A DNA stretch of 64,000 nt from Paraconiothyrium sp. Pb-2020. Lineage: Eukaryota; Ascomycota; Dothideomycetes; Pleosporales; Didymosphaeriaceae. Under the pieces are notes generated by a model. It was not told the origin of the DNA and ran no database searches. It saw nothing but the letters and a program-made list of their open reading frames with translations. A program made the translations under genes and the position numbers. This document shows, one piece after another, positions 55,407 through 64,000 of the stretch (position 1 is its first letter; the number at the start of each line of letters is the position of its first letter). The DNA lies in the NCBI GenBank assembly GCA_022419385.1, contig JAJUBI010000001.1, positions 1,426,001 through 1,490,000 on the forward strand, written 5' to 3'.

Positions 55407-56642
55407 TTAAGCCTGCGTAGCCTGAGCAGGGGCCTGGTTGCTATCTCCCTCAGCGCTCTCCGCCTCAATTGCGGCGGTCATTCGAGCATCTCCAGCTTGC
55501 TCCACTACCGCCTCTTCCTCTCCGTCCGATGTCCCTTCTTCACCATTCTCTTCCTCCGTCTTCAAGACACCACCCTTCCGCTTTGGAAGCACCTCAATGA
55601 ACGCCTTGCCCCAGTCGTCGTGCTCCAGCCACTTGAGCATAATTTCAAGCACATGGTTTGTAACGAGCACCTTTCGACTGTCCATCTGCAAAAACTCGCC
55701 AATAGGAAGCTTCGCCGTCTTGATTCCGCGGTCTAGCGCTCGCTTGTAGCACAAGCCTTTGTGCCTGTTTTTGTCGACAAGGCCACCGATGATGTACGTG
55801 CTATTGGGTTTTAGGCGCTCCAACGTATTGTCACTCTCGGCTGAGAGATAGACGACCTCGCCTTCTTCGTCTGCGTCTTTACCTTCGTCCGTTGAGTGCT
55901 CGGTGGAGTCTTTGGCCAGCGCACCCGCACTTGTGCCTCCCTTAGGACCCTTCATCCACTCCTTGCTCATCTCGCTAGTCTTGACGAAATCTTCTTCGCA
56001 AAATTGGAAACCCTTCCAGCTCGTGTACTGCTTTGCTAAAACGCCGTCAAATCTCTCTTTCATCTTGCCACCCCAGCTGCTGATGCCCAGATGGAACCTG
56101 AATGGGGCTTTTCGGTTGTCGGAATAGCTACGAGTGATTTGCAATCCCAGGCTCTTCAGCTCGTGATCGTGCATGTACTCCTCGAAGTTGCAGTCGAAGA
56201 TGACGGTGATCGGAACCTGTACTCCTGGTGGTTCACCTCGGCGAGGTGCTCGCATGGGCGGAGGTTGCGAGTTTGATCCTTCGGCGCGATGCTCTTCCCA
56301 CTCTGCTCTGCGACGCTCTTTCCGAGCTTTGATTTTCTCTTTGCGCTTGACTTTGCGATCTTCACGGCCAGACTCCCAGCGTTCCCAACGGCGCTGCTTC
56401 TTAAGCTGGTTTTTGGACAACTTGGGTGCAGGCTCAACGGGTTCTTCCATTGCTTTAGTATCTCCTCGTGACACGCCTGCTTGTTCCTGTTCCACGTTCG
56501 TGAGTGGGTGAGTCTCAGGTGCGCTGTCGTCCTGCGCTTCGACTTGGTCAACAGCGGGGGCAGAATCAGTCATGGTAGTAAACTCCGTCTCCTGTATATG
56601 CTCTAATTTTCTCAATTTGGCTGGCCGCCCTTTCGGTTCCAT
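55407..56642 (-). CDS. trm10: tRNA (guanine-9-N1)-methyltransferase Trm10
   Basis: Trm10 is a SPOUT-fold enzyme methylating G9 of tRNAs with SAM. Intronless, 411 residues from MEPKGRPAKLRKLEHI. A Glu-rich N-terminus and a highly basic helix (KLSKNQLKKQRRWERWESGREDR, split by charged repeats, tRNA-binding) precede the SPOUT domain: VPITVIFDCNFEEYMHDHELKSL, QITRSYSDNRKAPF, EVVYLSAESDNTLERLKPNSTYIIGGLVDKNRHKGLCYKRA and KTAKLPIGEFLQMDSRKVLVTNHVLEIMLKWLE. The C-terminal tail is acidic. An in-frame ATG at 56810 would add 56 residues without conservation but somewhat presequence-like; I prefer 56642. Divergent from the GRIM-19 gene (333 bp apart). Confidence 0.94.
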   Translation of the reverse strand: MEPKGRPAKLRKLEHIQETEFTTMTDSAPAVDQVEAQDDSAPETHPLTNVEQEQAGVSRGDTKAMEEPVEPAPKLSKNQLKKQRRWERWESGREDRKVKRKEKIKARKERRRAEWEEHRAEGSNSQPPPMRAPRRGEPPGVQVPITVIFDCNFEEYMHDHELKSLGLQITRSYSDNRKAPFRFHLGISSWGGKMKERFDGVLAKQYTSWKGFQFCEEDFVKTSEMSKEWMKGPKGGTSAGALAKDSTEHSTDEGKDADEEGEVVYLSAESDNTLERLKPNSTYIIGGLVDKNRHKGLCYKRALDRGIKTAKLPIGEFLQMDSRKVLVTNHVLEIMLKWLEHDDWGKAFIEVLPKRKGGVLKTEEENGEEGTSDGEEEAVVEQAGDARMTAAIEAESAEGDSNQAPAQATQA

Positions 56643-56975
56643 ACTTATGTGTAGTCGAGAGGTCGACCGTGGTGGAACCTGAATGGAGTGGAAAACTTTA
56701 ACGCTGACAAAGCCGATCGCCAACGGTGATATCTGGGTAGAAGGTGAAGGCCTCACGTGCTGGAACCACCTGAACCCGTTCCTCGTTATCGCTGGCGTGG
56801 TTCTGACCATTCAAGTTTCTGCGGTAGAGGTTGGATTCAAGTAAGTTTTTCCTGACTCAGACGTGACATAAGCGCCAAGGCATGTGTCGCGATTGGAAGC
56901 TGCGAAGCTCCGGAACCTCACTTCTAGCCTTCCCCTTCCGACCGACGAATTGACGCCGCAACACACAACCTCACT

Positions 56976-57476
56976 ATGCCGCAGGATATGCCGCCGGCTG
57001 GCGGCTACGGCCCCGTCCAGTACAAGCGCAATCTACCCGCCCGCGGCTTCCGCCCCGCCATGTACCTCGTTGGAACCGCCGCGGTAATGACATATGGATT
57101 TTGGAGGGTAGGCCAGGGTATCAGGGAGCACAAGTGCGTATACCTGCGATCGTCGGAGAGCTCAGTGTCAATTAGCTCTTAGGTGGAGCTTCAGTGGTAG
57201 GCTTAGGCTAACGTGGGTACAGCGAACTGGCACGCGAGAAGATGTGGGCGCGCATATACCTCATTCCTGCCCTGCAGGCCGAGGAAGACCGCGATCAAGT
57301 GCGACGGTATTTGGCGGATAAGGCCAGGGAGAAGGAGCTTTTGGGCACAGAGACCAAGGTCTACCATAGCGACAGGCATGTTCCAATGACTTAGCCGTAC
57401 CAGCCCGTATCGCTAACTCAGTGTCAGATTCGTACGGCCGACATTTGCTGTGACACCCGAAAATCAACTGAAATAG
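56976..57476 (+). CDS. ndufa13: Mitochondrial complex I subunit GRIM-19/NDUFA13
   Basis: An accessory one-helix subunit of NADH:ubiquinone oxidoreductase in the mitochondrial inner membrane. Exons 56976-57133, 57223-57375 and 57428-57476 give 119 residues, normal for fungi. Residues 1-25 (MPQDMPPAGGYGPVQYKRNLPARGF) and the membrane helix (AMYLVGTAAVMTYGFWRVG) are typical, followed by a charged matrix/IMS helix NELAREKMWARIYLIPALQAEEDR. The second intron (57376-57427) starts with GC instead of GT (AG|GCATGT..GTCAG); using it restores YHSDRFVRPTFAVTPENQLK, the family's usual end. Without it the frame would stop a few codons later. Confidence 0.9.
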
Positions 57477-58212
57477 GGCACGAGATGGGATGTTGGGCAA
57501 CAGCAAGACCGAATTGTACATAAACAGCGTGTGACGAGACGTTCCAGTCGGAATATGGCGCCTTAACGTGCGCGACACTGGGAATAGCATACCCTTTCTT
57601 TGGCTCGAATTCACGTTTCCGCTAAATCCTCCGATTCACGAGCCTTCCATTTGACGCGAATTCAAGTCCGACTTGATTATAAGAACGCGCCTTGAGACCT
57701 TTCACGGATCCTTTTGACTGTTACGTTATATCAACCACTTTCTTTCACTACGACTGCGATTTTTGAAAAAAGCACTGTCCGCTTAGGCTTAGCGTTACAG
57801 GGGCGTGCGGTGTGCAGCTGCCCACGTCCTCATAAACCCCTAGAGGCTAAGTCGAGACCACCGCTCCTAACTCGTGGCCGCTGTCAACTGACTTCGACGT
57901 CGACACGCTTGGACCCACTTGACACCAGAAAATTACAGAACATCCGCTTTACTCGAGTGCTCCAATTAGACGGGTGTGCCAGCACTTTTGTATGCTCGCC
58001 TCACCCGACGTCAACCAGCCTGCCTTCAAATCGTACACGTTTGTTCAATCCGGTCTAGTGAACTTTCAACAACCCACTCAACGCCATAAACCTCAAGTCA
58101 AACACAGGTGTTTAACCACACGCTCGACTTTCAGCTCACTCTCGACATCCTCAATCGATAACTACTTCTCCACAAACAGGCTTTCGCGCTTTCAAACAGG
58201 TAGCTTCTACGA
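57477..58212. other. Intergenic, 0.7 kb
   Basis: Promoter of the following gene; pyrimidine-rich parts near 58,030-58,200. No reading frame of note. Confidence 0.45.
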
Positions 58213-60404
58213 ATGTTTTTCTTCAGCAAATTTGGCTTCCGATCCTCGTCTTCTTCCTCCTACGGCTACGACCCCCAGAAGGTAAGTTCTGAACATATAC
58301 TATTGATACTCCTTGAGCTGACCAAACCTAGACTCGAGATGAGAAGGATCTTGAGGAGCACCACGAGCAGTTCGAACAGATGCTGAAGGGCGATTGCATC
58401 CTCGTTCAGTTCGGAGAAAATCTGGAATCGATGTTCATCAAAGCCGGCGACGTTAACCCGAACGCGAAGCGTCTCATGCGTGCGATTCATACGTACAGCC
58501 ATAGGGAATCCAGCATCAAGCTTGCCGTCACGCTGCCGGAGGTCAGCAGGCTTATGTATGAGACGTATGTGACCTGGGACATGTCCGTGGAGGTGACCGC
58601 TCTTACCTTCAGATGGGGCAAGCTGATCCTTCTGGCTCAGACCACCAAGCTCCTGGAAGATGTAGAGTCTCACCGTAAGACTCTGGACAGCATGATTGCT
58701 AAGGGTGAACAATGCAAGTACATTAAGCATCTCTTGTTCCAACCGGAGGACTGGTCTCTGCTACGGAAGACTCTGCATGCAGGTGCGCTCTGCGATGATC
58801 CAACACGTAAGGTTGTCGCTGAGCTCCTCAAGCGTTCCGATGGACTGAAGGAGCTCCTGTGTATCACAGCTAAGGAGCTTGAGCAGATGGGCATCACTTG
58901 GGAAGAGACTTGTATTGTGGAAGCGACTGTAGACGGAATTGGCGTCGAGCCTGACGTCGTACCCAAGGACAAGAACAACACCGTTGTTACATCTAACGTG
59001 GAATATGTGCATAATACCGAAGTCACGTCCATCGCAGGCCATGAACAGGCTCAGGACGATGACGAATGGGAGATACTGTCGATTACTGGCTCGCACTCGG
59101 ATGACGGATCCATCGCTTGGGAGAGCGACGACTCGGAGGACGAACATCTCTTGGTGACCGAGCCAGCTATCGACGCTGACGACTGGATCGTAGCACCCCA
59201 GTCTCCAGGCCAAGTGAAAACTGAGTCTCAAATTAACGAACATGGCAACAGCAGCCATAAATATGGCCCGAAGACCCAGATTGGGAACAACTCAGCGACT
59301 GGCGATGAAAACGCAAGCAATGCGCCTATAAGATCTGCGGATGACATCGCGAAACATTATAGAGGGCTAGCGGCAGACGATGCTGCTGTCTCTGTCGGAT
59401 TCGGAGAGCAGCAAGACGCTTCGCAAGAAAAGGACTCCCATGACAAGGACGGTGGTGTTGTGATCCAGCAAAATTGTGTCCCTCGTTATGAAGGTGCTTC
59501 ACCTGTCGAGAGCTTAGAGAATCCTTCTCTCTCTGATGAGATGGAATTCCCGCCTGCTAAACTCCCTGGACTGGAGGCCGCAAAGTGTGCTTCCCTTGAG
59601 AGAAGGAAGCTACCGTCTCCGTTGAAAGCCGAAATGGAAGCGGACCTGACCGAGTACATCAATTCTAACCCGGCAGTGGAGGAGAAGCTTAGAGATGAGA
59701 CTGGTGTCACTGCTAAAGCAGCTGTCAGGGCGGAACACGATCTCATCTTCGCTGCACTGAAGGGTATACCACCGCTTCCTTCCGCCTTTCAATTGCCCGT
59801 CAACTCCAATGTGGCCCAGGCTGTCCCTACTGAGCGTCCAGAGACTATTGACCGAAATGACATCGCCGGTTTTGTAACAACAAAGGACCTCCCGCGCACC
59901 GTACCTACCTCACTGATGAAGGTCGATGCAAATGGCAAGGAGGAAACTCGTGTAGACGAAGAGAAGGAAGAGGCCATCCTTCTAGGAGTGCGGCAGAAAG
60001 TTCCAGGCTCTCGGCGTCGGGGCTGGAAGCGGAAGGTTTCTGAGGACGTCAACCTAGATGATAATGTTGGTCGAAAGCACGCGCGTCATCATCAAACCAT
60101 ACGCCCGACATCAAGTAAGCGAGGTGGAGGCTTAGGGGTCAAACAAAAGAACTCTGTCCTCAACGCCTTGCACGAAGAGCAGGTCGTTTCTAGCCCAGCC
60201 TCTCCCAATACGACGAATTCCCATGTTGTGGCGAGCATCAACTTGCGCCAGCCGAAGGAGCCAGACCGTGAGTGTAGAGGCTCGCCAGCTTCGGACAGGG
60301 AACTGGAAGAGAACAAGAGGAAGGACCTGGAGGCGTGGCTGGAGAACTTAGCCATTGATACACCGCCTCTTGCGGGAAATTACCTCGAGAAAGGTGCGCA
60401 CTAG
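58213..60404 (+). CDS. Unrecognised 713-aa protein, helical N-terminus and disordered acidic middle
   Basis: I do not recognise the family. Exons 58213-58281 and 58332-60404 join in phase 0 across a 50-bp intron (GTAAGT..CTAG). The product begins MFFFSKFGFRSSSSSSYGYD. Residues ~25-200 look globular and alpha-helical (DEKDLEEHHEQFEQMLKGD, KRLMRAIHTYSHRESSIKLAV, LLEDVESHRKTLDSMIAK). Residues ~230-330 are very acidic with spaced Trp (DDDEWEILSITGSHSDD, DADDWIVAP). The rest is low complexity with a basic stretch near ~555-600 (SRRRGWKRKVSEDV, RKHARHHQ) that could be a nuclear signal. No membrane segments. Canonical splicing and an unbroken 691-codon exon make it a real gene; function unknown. Confidence 0.8.
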
Positions 60405-61279
60405 TTGATTGGGACGCTTCAGAGGGGGGGAATTTAGTAGTCATGTGGTGAGACTACAGATTTGGAATGGCCCGGCGAGACAGTGTACCATGGAACACTA
60501 CACCATGGTATATAGGATCAGGGGTAACGGTTGAGAGGGGGAGTACTAAGGGTTCGAGGGAAGACGGGGATGAACGAACATGTCTACACGGCACATGGAT
60601 CTCCATCTTTGTGTTCAATGTTTACGGATTACGGAGGAACACGCAAAACCATTCTACGGAGCGATCATCGACATGCTAAAGGCATCTGTTGTTCCTAACG
60701 ACATACAGACAAGGACGCTATAATTTTCAAATTTTGTACTGTACAATGGTTGGCAATAAAAAGTGTGGGTATATCTATGTGAATACTGCATATGTGATGT
60801 GCGCGGGCAATGCGCCCACAACAAAGCCCGGCCATCGAATCTCCGGGTTCTTCTGCAGGTGGTGATTTTAGGTTGTGACTTTTAATTACCCAAAGTCGTC
60901 AACTTTGGAGTTCATGACGGACTGCATAAGTCTCTTAGTATTACAGATGATGCCCAACAATGCTACTAGATTTCCCTTTGAGCCATACTGGCGTATAGCC
61001 GTCGCTTGTGGGGTGTAAGGAAGCTTCGCGGCTCTACTTTTCCGACTCCGCTAAGGCGATGCGGGGAGATTCCCCCCATACCCGGGAATCACACAGATGA
61101 TGGCCAACTACAGCCTATGAAATTGACGAATTGTCTATATATACGACTGCTTTGCATTCTGGGGTATGCGTCGCGTCATTCATGACTTAGGCACAGCATA
61201 TTGCACGTTAAATCTAAACAAGCGCGCGCCCAGCAAGGGAATAAATAGACTGCACAAAGTTTGACGCGATTCAATCAAG
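60405..61279. other. Intergenic, 0.9 kb
   Basis: Contains the 3' UTR of the 713-aa gene and the promoter of the SDR gene, with TATA-like TATATATACG at ~61,136. No gene recognised. Confidence 0.45.
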
Positions 61280-62444
61280 ATGTGCAAGAAGGTAGCTTTA
61301 ATCACCGGCGGAGGTGAGACTCGATCATGGAATCCCTTTAATACGCATTTCCATCTAAACACGTCCAGCCTCCGGAATGGGCCTCGAAGTAGCAACCCGC
61401 CTCTCTAGGCTTTCCACCTGGGACATCCACATTCTTGACCTCCCCAGCTCCAATGGTGTCCCAATCGCCTCTTCTCTCAGTGCTACGTTCCACCCTTCCG
61501 ACGTGACAGACGATATCGGTCTTAATAACACGTTCAAGATCATATTCACCAAAAACAACAGAATGGATTTCGTGTTCGCAAACGCCGGGATTGCGGAACA
61601 CGCGAACTTTTTTGAAGAACAGGACATCAATGGGGACGTGAAGTTGCCAGTGAAAGGCCTACACGCTTTAGTGGATGTTAATTTGAAGAGCGTGATTACT
61701 ACGAGCTTTTTGGCGTTGCAGTATATGCGGCGGAGTCCGGGCAATGATAAGAGTCTAGTGATTACGGCGAGTTGTGGCGGCCTTTATCCTTCTTACTACT
61801 CCCCTATGTAAGTCACTTGACCTTTCAGATATGCCTCAAGGTAGGTCTCAAGATCAGACTGGAACCTGATGAATCGAAACAAATATACAGCGACCAAACA
61901 CGCAGTCGTCGGCTTCACCCGCTCTATAGCACCTTACTGTACGTAGCGGTACAAAGTGGCCGGATCTGCTATCGCGACTGTTTTGGGTCTTCACACATTA
62001 GCAGGCAGCTCAGATGACTATTTTCTATCCATTACCCCCACTTGCGACCATGGTACTGACTCTGGACCTCGTCATTCAGTCAATACCAGCGCCGGCATCC
62101 GCGTAAACTGCATCTGTCCCGGGACAGTGAAGACCAATCTTCTCACCTCCGACGAATGGGCCAACTTCCCAGAACAATATTTCACTCCCATCGACAAGAT
62201 CGGAGAGGTCGTACTCATGCTTATCGACGGAAAAGACGATGAAAATGGTGGGGTGGGTAGAGAGGTGGAAGAGACGAGCGTGAAAGAGCTGTTGCAGAAG
62301 GGCATGTATGGAAGAGCGGTGGAGATTAGTGGGAGGGAGCATTATTACAGGGAGATGGTGAGTTATGCGGATGAGGCGATGCGGGCGGTCATGGGGTCGA
62401 CGAATATTGAGTCGTTGGAGAATGCGGTGGACATAACGCTATGA
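61280..62444 (+). pseudogene. Short-chain dehydrogenase with a probably lost splice acceptor
   Basis: SDR resembling fungal 15-hydroxyprostaglandin-dehydrogenase-like enzymes. Exon 1 61280-61313 and exon 2 61369-61807 join in phase 1 to give the cofactor motif TGGASGMG; exon 2 also has FVFANAGIAE and the catalytic Ser region VITASCGGLYPSYYSP. The active-site block YTATKHAVVGFTRSIAPY is encoded at 61883-61938. To connect it in phase 2 to the donor at 61808 (GTAAGT), the intron would have to end with AA at 61881-61882 where AG is expected. The available acceptor (CAG at 61888-61890) shifts the frame. Exon 4 (62080-62444, donor GTACGT, branch TACTGAC) restores FNTSAGIRVNCICPGTVKTNLL. A full product would be 297 residues. 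Pseudogene, or an unusual intron. Confidence 0.65.
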
Positions 62445-64000
62445 GGGGGCGAATGTGGCTAGGTGTTCTTCGGATGGGTGTGTTTCTTGATCACGTGAGA
62501 TTTGATCTGCAGGTGGATTGTATGTACCTATTTATGCTTTAGCAAGGCAATCCATGCTATGAATAGTAGAGGAGCGTGGTCGCCAACTGGGCTAAGTTTC
62601 GGTCGTTATTCACGGAGTGTAGCTGCAGTGCACAACTGCTACACCCAAGTATGTCGACTGGCGTTGGGCTTCGCGAACCCGCCCCGAGTTCGAAGTGTGT
62701 GCATAGTTGTTTTCATGTCGTTCCGAAAAGATGTCCGTCCTCTAAAGCAGGGTAAGCTGATCATCGCCAAGTGAGCATCCGAGAGGAATACAAGCGTTTT
62801 GCTGCCGTGGTGTATTATTAGAAGGTGCGGACAAACCCGACGAAATATAGTAAGTTAAGCAAGACCGCAAGAGCTGCAAGCCAGATCGAATGGGAAATAT
62901 GCTCGGACTGTATGACGTGTTGGGGATAGTTTGTAATGAATCCGTGGCGTCACGAGTCAATACCGTTCTACACCTTGGTCACTCACATGCCGGTGTGCTA
63001 GGGAAACACATCAAGGCGGTTTGCGTCCGGTTGAGAAACTCTATTAAAAATGATCACCCTCTGCGTATGCTTGTCGTAAGTGAACGAGTTAATTCGCTGG
63101 TAAGACTCTGGTGTACCACAACAGTATTGTCTACGATCGTCAACAGTTGCACGCTACTCGTTCGCTCCTTGACCCGTACGCTTGATTGTTGCTAAGCGTT
63201 ATTCGCTGGAACATATCTGTTGGCGGTTATGGAGCGGCTTGTGAGCGGCTTTACAAGCGTGCAGCGTGTTATCTTGACAAGGACGACGTTCGACTGTGCA
63301 TCGCCTTCGAGCTCTCGTTGTAGCACTTAGCAAAAGTGCAACTTACACTCGGATCCTGTGTTAGATCGGGAACGCGAAACTTTGTGTTCCAGCAAACTTG
63401 TGTGGAAGGACGAGGCAGTGCTCTCAAGCCGGGATCGTCGTCTCGGAAAGCACGAATTGGCTGTCTACACTTGGAATAGGATCCGGTCTTGGAATCCTCT
63501 GCGATTGGCATGCCAATCCACCATTTACTGAGTTTTGAACAATGTGCTGTAGAGTGCAAACCTCCAGATTGTTAGCCTCATGGTCATTTTAGGCACTGAA
63601 GGATAAACGAGGATATTTTAAGCTTCGTAGATCCCTCTGGCTGGTGTCGAAGCTTGCGCCTCATGTCTCGCCTCGTGTGACTAATGACCTCAGTGACGGG
63701 CGGAAATCTACGTTTTCTTCGGAGAATAGATCGGGCACTTCCCACCTACGCCCAGTCTGACAACATGCGGCGAGTTGCGCATCTATAGCAAGTTGAAAAC
63801 AGCCAACGTACGTAAGCAGTCGCGCGCACCTTCAGCAAGGCTGGCGTGTGGACGACTGTTGAGGGTTTACGAAACAGGTACGTTGTGATGGGTCGGAGTC
63901 CGTTTCGCCTGAGACCCAGGTGTCGTGCGTGAGAAGCTATACACGATGCAATTCCAACACATGTACAGGATGCGATCATGTGCGCTCAGGATCCAGCAGC
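62445..64000. other. Right-end 1.5 kb without a recognisable gene
   Basis: Frames of up to 101 codons (62,890-63,195 plus) overlap others and show no resemblance. A real gene may begin beyond the right edge. Confidence 0.45.

Noticed and set aside
1..64000. tRNA, rRNA, CRISPR arrays and insertion sequences
   Set aside because: I looked for tRNA B-box-like GGTTCGANTCC with matching A box, the fungal 5S start and regularly spaced repeats, and found no convincing case. Isolated GGTTCGAA-like strings fall inside genes or lack partners.

Overview
The window reads as a gene-dense nuclear segment of a filamentous ascomycete (Pezizomycotina; a Dothideomycete is my best guess, from overall protein resemblance only). 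The evidence is introns of about 46-143 bp with GT..AG ends and CTAAC/CTGAC-type branch points, closely spaced genes on both strands, and fungal-type genes (NoxB NADPH oxidase, AA9 lytic polysaccharide monooxygenase, a LaeA-like methyltransferase, a CON-10-like stress protein, an NNP nitrate permease). Exon boundaries were worked out by hand from reading frame, splice consensus and family alignment from memory; none was checked by computation.

Layout. 0-12 kb: housekeeping genes: ATG22 (5' part only, runs off the left edge), MED14, a 106-aa small charged protein, a 2.7-kb stretch without recognisable genes, VPS51 and RMI1 (divergent pair), and an Mpv17/PMP22 family membrane protein. 12.4-20.5 kb: a carbohydrate-flavoured stretch with a truncated, stop-containing hexokinase relic, an AA9 LPMO with a Ser/Ala-rich tail, an MFS sugar-porter, then a metallo-beta-lactamase-fold hydrolase. 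21-31 kb: NoxB, a classical SDR, EMG1/NEP1, and a VOC-domain protein fused to a glycine-zipper segment and a long Ser/Arg-rich tail. 31-43 kb: nitrate permease, LaeA-like methyltransferase, CON-10-like KGG protein, uracil-DNA glycosylase, and a second MFS hexose transporter. 43-46 kb: an AT-rich patch and a decayed gene whose stops all look like CpA-to-TpA changes (RIP type). 45-52 kb: a 1,737-aa BLM/Sgs1-type RecQ helicase and a divergent PLP-dependent decarboxylase. 52-55 kb: a gene-poor, partly AT-rich stretch. 55-64 kb: TRM10, the complex I subunit GRIM-19/NDUFA13 (with a GC-AG intron), an unrecognised 713-aa protein, and an SDR whose second intron seems to have lost its acceptor; the last 1.5 kb holds no recognisable gene.

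Genes that may work together: the RecQ helicase (45.2-50.5 kb) and RMI1 (9.4-10.1 kb) encode two of the three subunits of the Sgs1/BLM-Top3-Rmi1 dissolvasome. EMG1 and TRM10 are both SPOUT-class RNA methyltransferases. AA9, sugar porter and hexokinase relic suggest a former plant-polysaccharide-use neighbourhood. I saw no complete biosynthetic cluster, no CRISPR array, no rRNA and no tRNA. The most unusual items are the VOC/glycine-zipper fusion, the unrecognised 713-aa protein, the hexokinase relic, the RIP-type pseudogene and the SDR with a broken splice site.
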